Assembly: GCF_000238315.3 (NCBI RefSeq)
Contig: NZ_CP011924.1
Location: 3,588,501 to 3,652,500 of the forward strand
Source of the DNA: Pseudoalteromonas piscicida
GTDB lineage: Bacteria > Pseudomonadota > Gammaproteobacteria > Enterobacterales > Alteromonadaceae
Direction of reading: 5' to 3'
DNA length: 64,000 nt
Each line of letters begins with the position of its first letter. Within the stretch, counting starts at the first letter, position 1. Positions 8,222 through 18,743 of the stretch are shown in pieces. The notes beneath the pieces are model-generated. The model was given only the letters and a program-made list of their open reading frames with translations, searched no databases and was not told the DNA's origin. A program made the position numbers and the translations under genes.

Positions 8222-9145
8222 ATGACACAAACATCAGAAGTAATTTGGCATAACGGTGAAATGGTTCCTTATTTTCAAGCGACCACCCATGTGCTTAGTC
8301 ATGCTTTACATTATGGCAGCTCAGTTTTTGAAGGGATCCGTGCTTACGATACGCCAAATGGCCCAGCTGTTTTCCGCTTAACCGATCATATTCAACGCCT
8401 CTTTGATTCCGCGAAGATCTACCGTATGGAAATTCCTTTTACCAAAGAGGAAGTAATCGCAGCGTGTAAAGAGACAATCCGCGCAAATGACTTTACCAAT
8501 GCTTACCTTCGTCCATTTGCATTTTTGGGTCATGTAGGTCTTGGTTTAAACCCGAAATCGCACCGTGCAGACATGACAGTCGCTGCGATGGAATGGGGTG
8601 CATACCTTGGTGAAGAAGGCTTAGCGCAAGGTGTTGATGTGTGTGTTTCTTCTTGGAGCCGCCTTGCACCAAATACCATGCCTACCGCGGCTAAAGCGGG
8701 TGGTAACTATTTATCTTCACAGCTTATTTCAGGTGAGGCGAAGCGTAATGGTTATGTTGAAGGGATCGCACTTGATGTTAATGGTTACCTAAGCGAAGGT
8801 GCTGGTGAGAACTTATTTGTTGTGAAAAAAGGTGTGCTTTATACCCCGCCAACCACAGCTTGTATTCTACCTGGTCTTACGCGCGACACTATCATTCATT
8901 TGGCAAAAAAACGCGGTTATGAAGTACGTGAAGAGCCAATTGCTCGCGAAGCGCTTTATCTTGCTGATGAGTTCTTTATGGTTGGTACCGCAGCGGAAGT
9001 AGTACCTGTTCGCAGCGTAGACAAGATTACCGTGGGTAATGGTGGTAGAGGTCCAATTACGGAAGAGTTACAGCAGGCCTATTTCGCTTTGGTTAAAGGT
9101 CAAGCTGATGACGAAAATGGCTGGTTAGAATACGTAAACGATTAA
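8222..9145 (+). CDS. ilvE: Branched-chain amino acid aminotransferase
   Basis: The 307-residue class IV PLP aminotransferase catalyses the last step to Val, Leu and Ile with glutamate as amino donor. HALHYGSSVFEGIRAY near the N terminus is characteristic. The PLP lysine lies in PTAAKAGGNY, and GYLSEGAGENLFVV with LPGLTRDTII follow in order. The length matches the family. It starts 20 bases after ilvM and sits in the ilvGMEDA order known from enterobacteria. Confidence 0.95.
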   Translation: MTQTSEVIWHNGEMVPYFQATTHVLSHALHYGSSVFEGIRAYDTPNGPAVFRLTDHIQRLFDSAKIYRMEIPFTKEEVIAACKETIRANDFTNAYLRPFAFLGHVGLGLNPKSHRADMTVAAMEWGAYLGEEGLAQGVDVCVSSWSRLAPNTMPTAAKAGGNYLSSQLISGEAKRNGYVEGIALDVNGYLSEGAGENLFVVKKGVLYTPPTTACILPGLTRDTIIHLAKKRGYEVREEPIAREALYLADEFFMVGTAAEVVPVRSVDKITVGNGGRGPITEELQQAYFALVKGQADDENGWLEYVND

Positions 9146-9209
9146 TTTTATTGGAATCGGGGCCAAGCGTCCCGAACAAAAGCGCATTGTAAATTGTGGG
9201 AATGAGGAG

Positions 9210-9224
9210 CTCGGCAAAGCCGAG
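9210..9224 (+). repeat. Intercistronic hairpin between ilvE and ilvD
   Basis: CTCGGC-AAA-GCCGAG forms a compact perfect stem in the 92-base ilvE-ilvD gap. It is followed by AAAAAGG rather than a T tract, so it is not a terminator. It ends 13 bases before the ilvD start codon and may act as an mRNA-stability element. Confidence 0.6.
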
Positions 9225-9237
9225 AAAAAGGTGAAGC

Positions 9238-11094
9238 ATGGCTAAATTACGGAGCAAGACAACTACAGAGGGCAGACAACGCGCGGGTGCTCGTGCATTG
9301 TGGCGAGCAACGGGAATGACGGACAGTGATTTCCATAAACCGATCGTTGCGGTCGTGAATTCATATACCCAATTTGTTCCGGGTCATGTTCACCTCAATC
9401 AACTTAGCGCATTAATGGCTGATGCGATAACAGAAGCAGGCGGCGTACCCCGTGAATTTAATACCATTGCTATTGATGATGGTATCGCCATGGGCCACGG
9501 CGGCATGCTTTACTCGCTTCCGTCTCGAGACTTAATTGCAGATTCGGTAGAGTACATGGTTAATGCTCATTGTGCTGATGCCATGGTCTGCATTTCTAAC
9601 TGCGACAAAATCACCCCAGGCATGCTACTTGCTGCACTGCGGTTGAATATTCCGGTGATCTTTGTTTCCGGCGGCCCGATGGAAGCGGGAAAAACTCGCT
9701 TAGCGGATATCGATCTGAAATTGGATCTTGTCGACGCTATGGTGAAAGGCGCAGATCCAACTGTGAGTGATGAAGATTCTGAGCAAGTTGAGCGCTCTGC
9801 CTGTCCTACTTGTGGTTCGTGTTCAGGTATGTTTACTGCCAACTCCATGAACTGTCTACTAGAAGCGCTGGGCTTAGCGTTGCCTGGAAATGGTACGACA
9901 CTTGCGACACACAAAGACCGCCAACAGCTGTATTTGGGCGCAGCAAATCGTATCATGGCTTTGTGCGACGAATACTATGGTAAAGATAACGAGCAAGTGC
10001 TGCCACGCAACATTGCTAACCAAGCCGCGTTTATGAACGCCATGACATTAGATATCGCGATGGGCGGTTCATCTAATACCGTGCTGCATTTATTGGCGGC
10101 AGCGCAAGAAGGCTTTGTCGATTTTGATATGAATGACATAGACCGCTTATCTCGCAGCACACCATTTTTATGTAAGGTTGCTCCGGCAACACAGCAGTAT
10201 CACATTGAAGACGTTCACCGTGCTGGCGGCATTATGGCCATCCTCAATGAGCTGGCCAGAGGCAATAAATTGGACTTGTCGGTGGGGCACGTTGCTGGCG
10301 GAAATCTAGGTGAAGTTATTGCACGTTGGAATGCTGCAGACCGTGATAACGAACGGGCACAAACTTTCTATCGCGCGGGGCCTGCTGGGATCCGCACTAC
10401 CCAAGCTATGAGCCAAGAGTATCGCTGGGATGAGCTTGATTTAGACCGTGAAGGCGGCTGTATTCGCTCCATCAAGCATGCCTTTAGGCAAGATGGCGGC
10501 CTTGCAGTATTGAAAGGTAACTTAGCGCCTGATGGTTGTATCGTGAAAAGTGCCGGGGTGGCCGATGAAATGCTGCGCTTTACAGGGCCTGCTGTAGTAT
10601 TTGAATCTCAAGACGATGCCGTCGAGGGGATACTGGGTGGCCAAGTTAAGAAAGGTGATGTAGTGATCATTCGCTACGAAGGACCTAAAGGTGGTCCGGG
10701 TATGCAAGAAATGCTGTATCCAACTAGCTATCTTAAATCGATGGGGCTAGATAAAGACTGCGCTTTACTTACCGATGGTCGTTTTTCCGGCGGTACTTCT
10801 GGACTTTCTATTGGCCATGCGTCTCCAGAGGCTGCCAGTGGTGGCAATCTGGCGCTGGTTGAAAACGGCGATGTTGTCGCTATCGACATCTATAACCGCA
10901 GTATTGACGTTAAACTGGACGACACCGAGTTGGCGCTGCGCCATGAAAAGCAACTCGCTCGTGGTAAAGAAGCGTACAAACCAGTTAACAGAGAACGTTA
11001 TGTGAGTCCCGCGCTAAAAGCCTATGCACTGTTAGCCACGAGTGCAGACAAAGGCGCGGTACGTGACTTACAAAAACTAGAGGAGTTAGGCTAG
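9238..11094 (+). CDS. ilvD: Dihydroxy-acid dehydratase
   Basis: The 618-residue enzyme dehydrates dihydroxy acids to the 2-keto acids that IlvE transaminates. Iron-sulfur ligands are seen in [12 protein letters not shown] and [20 protein letters not shown], and C-terminal [19 protein letters not shown] matches the IlvD/Edd signature. Both the length and the NCDK motif are typical of IlvD rather than phosphogluconate dehydratase. The ATG is preceded by AAAAAGG; two bases separate its stop from ilvA. Confidence 0.96.
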   Translation: MAKLRSKTTTEGRQRAGARALWRATGMTDSDFHKPIVAVVNSYTQFVPGHVHLNQLSALMADAITEAGGVPREFNTIAIDDGIAMGHGGMLYSLPSRDLIADSVEYMVNAHCADAMVCISNCDKITPGMLLAALRLNIPVIFVSGGPMEAGKTRLADIDLKLDLVDAMVKGADPTVSDEDSEQVERSACPTCGSCSGMFTANSMNCLLEALGLALPGNGTTLATHKDRQQLYLGAANRIMALCDEYYGKDNEQVLPRNIANQAAFMNAMTLDIAMGGSSNTVLHLLAAAQEGFVDFDMNDIDRLSRSTPFLCKVAPATQQYHIEDVHRAGGIMAILNELARGNKLDLSVGHVAGGNLGEVIARWNAADRDNERAQTFYRAGPAGIRTTQAMSQEYRWDELDLDREGGCIRSIKHAFRQDGGLAVLKGNLAPDGCIVKSAGVADEMLRFTGPAVVFESQDDAVEGILGGQVKKGDVVIIRYEGPKGGPGMQEMLYPTSYLKSMGLDKDCALLTDGRFSGGTSGLSIGHASPEAASGGNLALVENGDVVAIDIYNRSIDVKLDDTELALRHEKQLARGKEAYKPVNRERYVSPALKAYALLATSADKGAVRDLQKLEELG

Positions 11095-11096
11095 CG

Positions 11097-12638
11097 ATGG
11101 TTTCCCAAGAGCTTGATTACTTTAGAGCCATTATTCAGGCGAATGTGGCACCGCTCGTTGAGGTAACGCAAGTGAATCAACTAGAGCAAATGTCAGCCCA
11201 GCTTGGTAACCAAATTTGGCTGAAAAGAGAGGACCAACAGCCGGTCTATTCTTTCAAATTGCGTGGTGCGTATAACAAGCTACGTCAGTTACCGAAAGGA
11301 TCGCGGGTGTATACCGCTTCTGCGGGTAATCATGCTCAAGGGGTTGCACTAAGTGCAACGCATCTAGGTCAGCACGCTACCATTGTAATGCCTGTGACTA
11401 CGCCAGAGATCAAGGTCAACGCGGTTCGTAAGCTCGGTGGTGAAGTGATCTTACACGGCCATCACTTTGATGCGGCAAAGCAGTACGCGCTAGATCTTTG
11501 TGAAGCGCAAAATGGTGTTTTTGTCCCACCATTTGATGATAAAGATGTGATCATCGGCCAAGGTACGGTGGCGCGAGAGTTAATTCAGCAACTTGATGAA
11601 CTAGACGTCGTATTTATTCCCGTAGGAGGAGGTGGTTTGCTTGCGGGAATGGCGGTGTATTTGAAGTCACTTCGCCCTGATATCCGTGTTATTGGGGTAG
11701 AAGCTGAGGACAGCGCATGCCTTAAAGCCGCGTTAGAAGCCGGAAAACCCGTGGAGCTTGAGCGAGTCGGTGGTTTTGCGGATGGTGTAGCGGTGAAGCT
11801 TATTGGCACTGAAACTTTTCGATTAGCACAAAAGTTTTGTGATGAAGTCGTGACGGTTAATGCCGATGAAATTTGTGCGGCGGTTCAAGATATTTTTGTG
11901 GAGACGAGAGCAACTGCAGAGCCTTCCGGCGCGTTATCAACCGCGGGTTTGAAGAAGTGGCTCACGCAAACGGGTGAAAAGGGGCTGAGTGTTGCGGCTA
12001 TCTTGTCAGGCGCTAATTTAAACTTCGATCGGTTGAGATATATCGCCGAAAGAGCGGCGCTAGGTGCTAAACATGAAGCATTGCTCGGGGTGACTATTCC
12101 AGAGGAAAAAGGCAGCTTTAAGCGTTTTTGTCACTCTCTTGGTGGCCGAGCGATCACTGAGTTTAACTATCGCTATGCCGGCTGTGGCGAAGCGCAAATT
12201 TTTGTTGGTGTTGGGCTTAGAAATGGCCAGCAAGAGCTAACTGAGTTAACCGCTTCATTGCATCAAAACGGCTACCTGTTTGATGACTTATCAGATAACG
12301 AACTGGCAAAGTTACATGTGCGATATATGGTAGGCGGCAAACCGCCGAGCGTCATGAATGAACGTTTATTGCGGTTTGAATTTCCTGAATATCCAGGCGC
12401 ATTAGCACGCTTTTTAGACATGCTCGGCTGTAATTGGAATATTACTTTATTTCATTATCGCAATCACGGTGCGGCACAAGGCAATGTGTTAGCCGCTTTT
12501 GAAGTTGAGCCCAGTGATTATGAGCGCTTTGATGAACATCTTGCAAAGTTAGCGTATCAGTTTCAAGAAGAAACAGATAACCCGTGTTTTACACGCTTTT
12601 TGCATGGCGAGCAGTTAGCAAAGCAAAAGGCTGGATAA
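11097..12638 (+). CDS. ilvA: Biosynthetic threonine ammonia-lyase
   Basis: The 513-residue PLP enzyme deaminates threonine to 2-ketobutyrate, the entry to isoleucine. The PLP lysine is in SFKLRGAYNKL, with SAGNHAQGVALSA and the glycine loop VGGGGLLAGMA downstream. Two ACT-like regulatory domains fill about residues 330-510, as in the isoleucine-inhibited E. coli enzyme (514 residues), which separates it from the short catabolic TdcB. It is the last gene of the operon; GGAGTTAGG lies just before the ATG. Confidence 0.95.
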   Translation: MVSQELDYFRAIIQANVAPLVEVTQVNQLEQMSAQLGNQIWLKREDQQPVYSFKLRGAYNKLRQLPKGSRVYTASAGNHAQGVALSATHLGQHATIVMPVTTPEIKVNAVRKLGGEVILHGHHFDAAKQYALDLCEAQNGVFVPPFDDKDVIIGQGTVARELIQQLDELDVVFIPVGGGGLLAGMAVYLKSLRPDIRVIGVEAEDSACLKAALEAGKPVELERVGGFADGVAVKLIGTETFRLAQKFCDEVVTVNADEICAAVQDIFVETRATAEPSGALSTAGLKKWLTQTGEKGLSVAAILSGANLNFDRLRYIAERAALGAKHEALLGVTIPEEKGSFKRFCHSLGGRAITEFNYRYAGCGEAQIFVGVGLRNGQQELTELTASLHQNGYLFDDLSDNELAKLHVRYMVGGKPPSVMNERLLRFEFPEYPGALARFLDMLGCNWNITLFHYRNHGAAQGNVLAAFEVEPSDYERFDEHLAKLAYQFQEETDNPCFTRFLHGEQLAKQKAG

Positions 12639-12695
12639 TAAGTACTGAATTAGGTACGCTGGTCATGAAAGTATCTAATTTTATCAGTGGATTAC

Positions 12696-13130
12696 ATGAT
12701 TAGAAAAAGAAAAAACAAGGACATCTTCATAACGTTAGTTACAAGGCTTGTATTACTTGCGGGCTTATATTTTGGTGCGAGTGCACTTTGGCCAGATCTG
12801 ATCGAACACACACTTTTCTTGCCAATTGCGTTTGCAATTACAGTGATATCGGTCGTACTCCAAGGTGATATCGGTACCAACAGACGCCCAGAGCAAATGT
12901 TATTAAAAGAGGGCGAGAAGTTAATGCTCATCTACGGGGCAAATAAAATTATGATGCCAATAGCGCAAGTTGAGTCTGTTACTATTGATGATAATTACCT
13001 TGGGATCATCGAGAAGAATAATGGTAATGGCTATGACATTATGTGCAAAGGCAGTCAAGAGCAGATCTATCATCACCTAAAGAACATGCTAGGTACACAT
13101 ATAGAGAATTGCAAAGTACAACTGCTCTGA
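12696..13130 (+). CDS. Small membrane protein of unknown function
   Basis: The ~144-residue protein opens with a basic stretch MIRKRKNKD, then two hydrophobic segments at about residues 11-30 and 37-57. A soluble C-terminal part of ~85 residues follows and probably lies in the cytoplasm by the positive-inside rule. No family motif is recognised. A GTG at 12687 could extend it by three residues. It follows ilvA by about 50 bases on the same strand but shows no link to amino acid synthesis. Confidence 0.6.
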   Translation: MIRKRKNKDIFITLVTRLVLLAGLYFGASALWPDLIEHTLFLPIAFAITVISVVLQGDIGTNRRPEQMLLKEGEKLMLIYGANKIMMPIAQVESVTIDDNYLGIIEKNNGNGYDIMCKGSQEQIYHHLKNMLGTHIENCKVQLL

Positions 13131-13252
13131 ACCTTAGTCAGTTAAAGTAGTACTTAACTCACTGACATATTCAATACTTATCCAAACTTAATGGCAGCCT
13201 GAGCACCGTAAACTATAGTTAGCTATTATCAGTTGAAAAACGCAAGGATACG

Positions 13253-14305
13253 ATGTTTCATTACTATGCTGCGTTATTACTATTCTTGTTTAGCATGCAG
13301 GTTGCCGCTCTTGAAAAAGTCACATTACAGTTAAAGTGGACGCATCAATTTCAGTTTGCTGGCTACTATATGGCAAAAGAAAAGGGGTTCTATCAAGAAG
13401 AAGGATTAGACGTTCATATTCTTCCTGCCGATCCCCATAATCCTAACGTTGATTTTCGCGTGCTATACGGGCAAGCACAGTTCGGTGTGTTTCACTCCGG
13501 TCTACTGAAACAAAGGCTCAACGGTAAGCCCTTTGTGGCGCTTGCTGCGATACTACAGTCTTCTCCTTATTGTTGGATGGTAAGAGCCGACAGTGATATT
13601 TATGTTCCCCGTGATTTTCAGGGGAAACGCCTCAGTCATTTAGGACACACAGAAAACGGTGAGTTGCTCATGATGTTGCAACGTGCAGGCGTCAATACAC
13701 AAAATATGCGCTTGTATTCAGGCAGTGAGCCACTGAAAGACTTTATCGCGGGTAAATTTGATGCGATGCAAGTTTATAGCACCAATGAGCCCTATACCGT
13801 GCAGCAAAGCGGTCTATCAACCCGTGAAATTTGCCCTAAGCAGTTTGGTTTAAACGTTTATGCTGACGTGCTCTTTACTACGGAAAGCGTACTAGAAAAC
13901 CGTCCTGAGCTTGTTAAACGTTTTCGTCGTGCGAGTCTTAAAGGTTGGCGATACGCTATGTTACATCTAGAAGAAACCTTAGCGATAACTAAACAGCAAT
14001 ACGCTACCCAAAAACCCCTAGAACAGCTCGCATTTGAGGCAGAGAAGTTAAGGGAGTTCATCAAGGTGGCTAATATTCCAATTGGAACAATGTCAACGGC
14101 AAAATGGCAATGGATAGCACAGCTATATCACTTAGATGTGAGTCAGTTTCATGAACACAAAGCGCGCTTTATTTATTCAGAAGTGAAGAATGAACAACCT
14201 AAGCTATCTTGGGTGTTGATTATTGCAGCGATTTTGACATTGGTTTGTATCCCAATGTATATCCACTTAATTTTTTCTCGTAAATATCATCAACAATTAC
14301 GCTAG
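13253..14305 (+). CDS. NMT1/THI5-like binding protein anchored by a C-terminal membrane helix
   Basis: The 350-residue protein has a signal peptide ending QVAALEK, then a complete NMT1/ThiY-type periplasmic binding domain: LQLKWTHQFQFAGYYMAKEKGFYQEEGLDV, QFGVFHSGLL, FDAMQVYSTNEPY. A hydrophobic helix, WVLIIAAILTLVCIPMYIHLIF, lies at about 317-340, and the protein stops ten residues later after SRKYHQQLR. That tail looks like the start of the coiled coil that leads to kinase or GGDEF output in related sensors, but no output domain is present. No ABC permease or ATPase is adjacent. It could be a membrane-tethered sensor subunit or a truncated receptor. Confidence 0.75.
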   Translation: MFHYYAALLLFLFSMQVAALEKVTLQLKWTHQFQFAGYYMAKEKGFYQEEGLDVHILPADPHNPNVDFRVLYGQAQFGVFHSGLLKQRLNGKPFVALAAILQSSPYCWMVRADSDIYVPRDFQGKRLSHLGHTENGELLMMLQRAGVNTQNMRLYSGSEPLKDFIAGKFDAMQVYSTNEPYTVQQSGLSTREICPKQFGLNVYADVLFTTESVLENRPELVKRFRRASLKGWRYAMLHLEETLAITKQQYATQKPLEQLAFEAEKLREFIKVANIPIGTMSTAKWQWIAQLYHLDVSQFHEHKARFIYSEVKNEQPKLSWVLIIAAILTLVCIPMYIHLIFSRKYHQQLR

Positions 14306-14332
14306 AATAAGGGTATTGTTTCTCTGACAACT

Positions 14333-15529
14333 GTGGCCATTGTGGAACCGAGCAAACGCTTTCAACTTCTAGATAAATTATTATTCGATACCCGACAATA
14401 TTGGCAAGTCGTTGCTTTTGAGCATCTCACTATTCCTTGGCCACAACTGCAATCTGAATTACTGCGGTTAAGCGACGATGCAGTATCAACATTAGACAGT
14501 GACACTGATGCCCTTTTTACTTTTTTTAGTCGCTATATTCCCGAACTTGAACAACTTACGGTCTTAAGTGCTTTACCGCAAAAAGTGGGCCGTAGAGATG
14601 AGTTACCATTTTGGCTGAGTAATGGCATAAAAGGACGTAAATTAGAGCAACTTCAAGACTTTGTTGCCGCAGTAAACGAAACCAAAGCATCGGTACTAGA
14701 GTGGTGCGCAGGTAAAGGTCATTTAGGCCGATTGCTTTCTTATCATGGCGCGCCTGAAGTGAACAGTATTGAGCTTCAAGCGGATCTGTGTCGACAAGGA
14801 GAGGAAAGTGCGAAGCGGCAAAATCTAAACTTGCATTTTCATTGTGCCGACGTGCTGAAAGATGACATACACCACCACTTCGTTGAGAATCGCCATGGTA
14901 TTGCACTGCATGCATGTGGTGAATTACATCGTGTATTTATGCACCAAGCGGTGGCGAATGGCATGAAAAAGCTATCGCTCTCCCCGTGCTGCTATCACTT
15001 ATTTACACCACCTGATTATCAAGCCATGAGTGTTGAAGCACAGCAGAGTCAGCTCAATTTGTCTCATCACGATATGAAGTTAGCGCTGCAAGAGACAGTT
15101 ACAGCACCCGGGAGAGTGGCACAAGTACGTAAAAAAGAGGTGAGTTGGCGCTTAGGGTTTGATGCGCTGCGCAGAGAACTTACCGCAGATAAATATTACG
15201 TGAGTGTGCCTTCGGTCAATAAGGCTATTTTTTCTGGGTCGTTTAGTGAATTCTGTTATTGGGCAGCTGAGCAGAAGCAGCTTGCCCTGCCTGATGGAAT
15301 TGATTTTGACCAATATGAACGTATTGGGCGTGAACGAAAACAAGTAACGGACAGAATTGAGCTAGTACGACACGTGTTTCGTCGTGCGATTGAGATCTGG
15401 TTGGTCCTGGATAGGGTTTTATATCTGCAAGCAGCTGGGTATGATGTCACCCTTAGTACTTTTTGCGAAAAGTCACTCACCCCAAGGAATATTTTGATAC
15501 AGGCTGAACGTCAGTCGGAGAACCATTAA
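14333..15529 (+). CDS. Class I SAM-dependent methyltransferase (Methyltransf_32/METTL25-like)
   Basis: The protein has ~398 residues. SAM motif I is seen as VLEWCAGKGHLGRLLS at about residue 122, followed by acidic motif II in NSIELQADL. IALHACGELH and then LSPCCYHLF form the HACG...PCCYH pair of the Methyltransf_32 group, which includes METTL25- and Trm13-like RNA methyltransferases. The substrate is unknown; an RNA target is possible from family resemblance only. The start is GTG at 14333 without a clear ribosome site. Its TAA overlaps the carbonic anhydrase ATG (TAATG). Confidence 0.75.
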   Translation: MAIVEPSKRFQLLDKLLFDTRQYWQVVAFEHLTIPWPQLQSELLRLSDDAVSTLDSDTDALFTFFSRYIPELEQLTVLSALPQKVGRRDELPFWLSNGIKGRKLEQLQDFVAAVNETKASVLEWCAGKGHLGRLLSYHGAPEVNSIELQADLCRQGEESAKRQNLNLHFHCADVLKDDIHHHFVENRHGIALHACGELHRVFMHQAVANGMKKLSLSPCCYHLFTPPDYQAMSVEAQQSQLNLSHHDMKLALQETVTAPGRVAQVRKKEVSWRLGFDALRRELTADKYYVSVPSVNKAIFSGSFSEFCYWAAEQKQLALPDGIDFDQYERIGRERKQVTDRIELVRHVFRRAIEIWLVLDRVLYLQAAGYDVTLSTFCEKSLTPRNILIQAERQSENH

Positions 15530-16197
15530 TGTGTAAAACGAGCCCAAGTCCGCTGAGTCACTTACTCGATAATAATAAACAGTGGGCAGATCGCACCAAT
15601 GCCAGTGATCCTGAGTTTTTCAAAAAACTGTCGCAACAACAGAATCCAGATTATTTATGGATTGGCTGCTCTGACTCTCGTGTGCCTGCCAACGAGATTG
15701 TTGATTTAATGCCTGGAGAATTGTTTGTTCACCGCAATGTTGCCAATGTCGTGGTGCATACTGATCACAACTGTTTGTCGGTCATGCAGTATGCGGTTGA
15801 GGTGCTCAAAGTGGATCACATCATGGTGGTCGGTCACTACGGTTGTGGTGGAGTGCAAGCCGTACTCGATAACGCTAAGTTTGGTCTGATCGATAACTGG
15901 CTACGTCATGTCGCTGATGTGAAAGAGAAACACCAAGCGATTATTGAACAAGTGAGCAAAGAAAAGCAGTGTGCGGCGCTTTGTGAGCTAAATGTGGTTG
16001 AACAGGTGCGCAACGTGTGTCAGAGCAATATTGTTCAAGATGCTTGGCAGCGAGGTCAAACTTTGACGGTACACGGGTGGGTCTATGGTCTAGCTGATGG
16101 TCTCTTGAATGAGGTGGTGAACGCCGTAGAAGATATGGAGCAACTGTCGCTTTGCTATGAAAAGTCTCTGCTTGGCGTGAACCAGCGCTATTGCTAG
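15529..16197 (+). CDS. can: Beta-class carbonic anhydrase
   Basis: The 222-residue zinc enzyme interconverts CO2 and bicarbonate in the cytoplasm. Zinc ligands are visible: Cys and the catalytic Asp in WIGCSDSRVPA, and His and Cys in VVGHYGCGGV. The N-terminal LLDNNKQWADR and C-terminal WVYGLADGLL are typical of the Can clade. The start overlaps the methyltransferase stop by one base, so translational coupling is likely. A strong terminator follows at 16219. Confidence 0.95.
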   Translation: MCKTSPSPLSHLLDNNKQWADRTNASDPEFFKKLSQQQNPDYLWIGCSDSRVPANEIVDLMPGELFVHRNVANVVVHTDHNCLSVMQYAVEVLKVDHIMVVGHYGCGGVQAVLDNAKFGLIDNWLRHVADVKEKHQAIIEQVSKEKQCAALCELNVVEQVRNVCQSNIVQDAWQRGQTLTVHGWVYGLADGLLNEVVNAVEDMEQLSLCYEKSLLGVNQRYC

Positions 16198-16218
16198 GGT
16201 CAACATAGTTTAGAGATT

Positions 16219-16248
16219 GCGTGCGCCACAAGCGCACGCTTTACTTTC
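16219..16248 (+). terminator. Terminator after carbonic anhydrase
   Basis: GCGTGCGC and GCGCACGC form a perfect eight-pair stem with a CACAA loop, followed by TTTACTTT. It lies in the convergent gap between can and ubiK. Confidence 0.7.
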
Positions 16249-16263
16249 CAAAGCTTTGGTTGC

Positions 16264-16533
16264 TTATTCCTGCGAGTCGGATGCTTGGCTGGCAAGTTGT
16301 GCTTCTAACTGCGCCACTTTTTCTTCAAGTTCAACCAATTTTTCACGTGTACGGATCAGCACTTTGCTTTGAATATCAAACTCTTCTCTGCTAACAAAAT
16401 CCATTTCTGATAATTTGCTCTGGATCGCCTGTTTCGTTCTTGCTTCAAATGTTTCAGCAAGATTCTTTACGCCCTGTGGCATGTTACTGGAAATTTGCTT
16501 AGCAATTTCTTCAATTTTGGCTGGATTAATCAT
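16264..16533 (-). CDS. ubiK: Ubiquinone biosynthesis accessory factor UbiK (BMFP family)
   Basis: The 89-residue protein matches the BMFP/YqiC family in length and layout: an N-terminal amphipathic region (PAKIEEIAKQISSNMPQG), DFVSREEFDIQ, and a C-terminal coiled coil (LVELEEKVAQLEAQLA). In E. coli UbiK works with UbiJ as an accessory factor of the aerobic ubiquinone complex and binds lipid. It converges with can and is transcribed away from rep. Confidence 0.88.
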   Translation of the reverse strand: MINPAKIEEIAKQISSNMPQGVKNLAETFEARTKQAIQSKLSEMDFVSREEFDIQSKVLIRTREKLVELEEKVAQLEAQLASQASDSQE

Positions 16534-16727
16534 CTTCTTACCTTAGCTTGCGAGTCAGTATACACAGTCCATCTTACCTTATGCGCCGCAGACGGAAAAG
16601 GTTCGCTTCATAGTTTTACATGGATACGGTAAACTAGCGAGCTTAGTTTATAAGAATTCCTCAACCCCTCAGCACTGACAGTTGTTGCCAACATTGTGCC
16701 AAGCGAGAAGATAACCGGATTAGTTGC

Positions 16728-18743
16728 ATGAAGCTCAACCCAAAACAAGACGAAGCGGTAAAATATATCAGTGGTCCATGCCTTGTATTGGCTGGGGCGG
16801 GCTCAGGTAAAACCCGGGTTATTACCAATAAAATTGCCTACCTAGTGCAGCAGTGTGAATACAAAGCCAAAAATATCGCAGCGGTCACCTTTACCAACAA
16901 AGCGGCGAAAGAAATGCGTGAACGGGTGGCACAAACTTTGGGCAAGCAAGAAGCTAAGGGTTTATGGGTGTCGACATTCCATACATTAGGGCTGGAAATC
17001 ATCAAAAAAGAGGTCAAGACCTTGGGTTATAAACCCGGCTTTTCTTTGTTTGATGATCAAGACACCAATCAGTTGTTAAGTGAACTCACTGAAAAAGAGC
17101 TTGAGCGTGATAAAGACTTACTCAACTTGCTAAAAATGCAGATTGGTAACTGGAAGAATGAGCTTATTTTGCCAGAGCGTGCTATTCGAGAGGCGCGAGA
17201 GCCACAAAAAGCGCTATTCGCTCAGCTTTATTCGCGTTATCAAACACAGCTGCGTGCTTACAATGCTTTAGACTTTGATGATCTTATTATGATCCCAACT
17301 TTGCTTTTGAATCAGTCGGTTGATGTGAGAGAGCGCTGGCAGCAACGATTCCGCTATTTGCTGGTGGATGAGTATCAAGATACCAATACCAGCCAGTATC
17401 AGTTAGTGAAACTGCTCGTTGGTGAGCGCGCACGTTTTACTGTGGTTGGTGACGATGATCAGTCTATCTATTCATGGCGTGGCGCTAAACCGCAAAACTT
17501 AGTGCTGTTGAGCAAAGACTTTCCGGGCCTAAGACTTATCAAGTTGGAACAAAACTACCGTAGTGCAGGTCGGATCCTAAAAGCCGCGAATATTCTTATC
17601 GCCAACAATCCCCATGAATTTGATAAACAACTGTTCAGTGAGCTGGGGTATGGCGACCCGATCCGTGTGATAGCGACTCGTGACGAAGAGCATGAAGCGG
17701 AGCGTGTGGTCGCGGAGATCATTTCACACAAGTTTATGAAACGTACCAGCTATCGCGACTATGCATTGCTCTATCGCGGTAATCATCAAGCTCGAGTGTT
17801 TGAAAAGGCACTCATGACCAACCGTATTCCATACAAAATCAGTGGCGGTATGTCGTTCTTTGCACGCAGTGAAATCAAAGACATCATGGCTTATTTACGA
17901 TTCTTAGTGAACCAAGATGATGACAACGCATTTTTACGTATCGTCAATACCCCACGACGCGAGATTGGCCCGGTGACACTAGAAAAGCTAGGTAGCTTTG
18001 CCAACGAGCGCCATATCAGTCTATTTGCGGCGTGTTTTGAGTCAGAGCTCTCAGATCGCTTGGCGGGTCGTGGCTTAAATGCATTGATGGGATTTGCGCG
18101 CTGGGTGGTTGAGCTTTCCGACCGAGCAACCCGCGGAGATACCTTGGAAGCGGTAAAAGATATGATCCGTGAAATTAATTACGAAGCGTATCTGTACGAG
18201 TCATCTCCCAGTGCAAAAGCTGCGGAAATGCGGATGAAAAACGTATCAGAATTATACCGTTGGATAAGTGATATGCTCACGGGAGATGCTGATAACCCCG
18301 CCATGACACTGCCAGAAGTGGTAAGCAAACTCACATTAAGAGATATGCTTGAGCGCAATGAAGAGGAAGATGACTCAGATGCAGTACAGTTATTAACGCT
18401 GCATGCGTCCAAAGGTTTGGAATATCCACACGTATTTATGGTGGGGATGGAAGAAGGCTTACTACCTCACCAAACGAGTATTGATGAAGATAATGTCGAA
18501 GAGGAAAGGCGTTTGGCCTACGTTGGTATAACTCGAGCTCAGCAAACCTTAACATTGACTTATACCAAAAGTCGTCGTCAATTTGGTGAGCAGATCACCC
18601 CAGAGCTGAGTCGCTTTGTACAAGAATTGCCGCAAGATGATTTACAAATTGAAGGGAAAAAGCCTGTGGCGACACAGGCAGAACGAATGGAAAAAGGTAA
18701 GTCTAACGTTGCGAATTTACGGGCAATGCTAAGACGGGACTGA
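16728..18743 (+). CDS. rep: ATP-dependent DNA helicase Rep
   Basis: The 671-residue UvrD/PcrA-type SF1A helicase has Walker A GAGSGKT near residue 24. Further motifs are [12 protein letters not shown], the DEYQDTN Walker [39 protein letters not shown] and [11 protein letters not shown]. The length equals Rep rather than the ~720-residue UvrD. Rep moves 3' to 5' and clears proteins ahead of replication forks. The final 15 bases overlap the convergent GGDEF gene. Confidence 0.95.
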   Translation: MKLNPKQDEAVKYISGPCLVLAGAGSGKTRVITNKIAYLVQQCEYKAKNIAAVTFTNKAAKEMRERVAQTLGKQEAKGLWVSTFHTLGLEIIKKEVKTLGYKPGFSLFDDQDTNQLLSELTEKELERDKDLLNLLKMQIGNWKNELILPERAIREAREPQKALFAQLYSRYQTQLRAYNALDFDDLIMIPTLLLNQSVDVRERWQQRFRYLLVDEYQDTNTSQYQLVKLLVGERARFTVVGDDDQSIYSWRGAKPQNLVLLSKDFPGLRLIKLEQNYRSAGRILKAANILIANNPHEFDKQLFSELGYGDPIRVIATRDEEHEAERVVAEIISHKFMKRTSYRDYALLYRGNHQARVFEKALMTNRIPYKISGGMSFFARSEIKDIMAYLRFLVNQDDDNAFLRIVNTPRREIGPVTLEKLGSFANERHISLFAACFESELSDRLAGRGLNALMGFARWVVELSDRATRGDTLEAVKDMIREINYEAYLYESSPSAKAAEMRMKNVSELYRWISDMLTGDADNPAMTLPEVVSKLTLRDMLERNEEEDDSDAVQLLTLHASKGLEYPHVFMVGMEEGLLPHQTSIDEDNVEEERRLAYVGITRAQQTLTLTYTKSRRQFGEQITPELSRFVQELPQDDLQIEGKKPVATQAERMEKGKSNVANLRAMLRRD

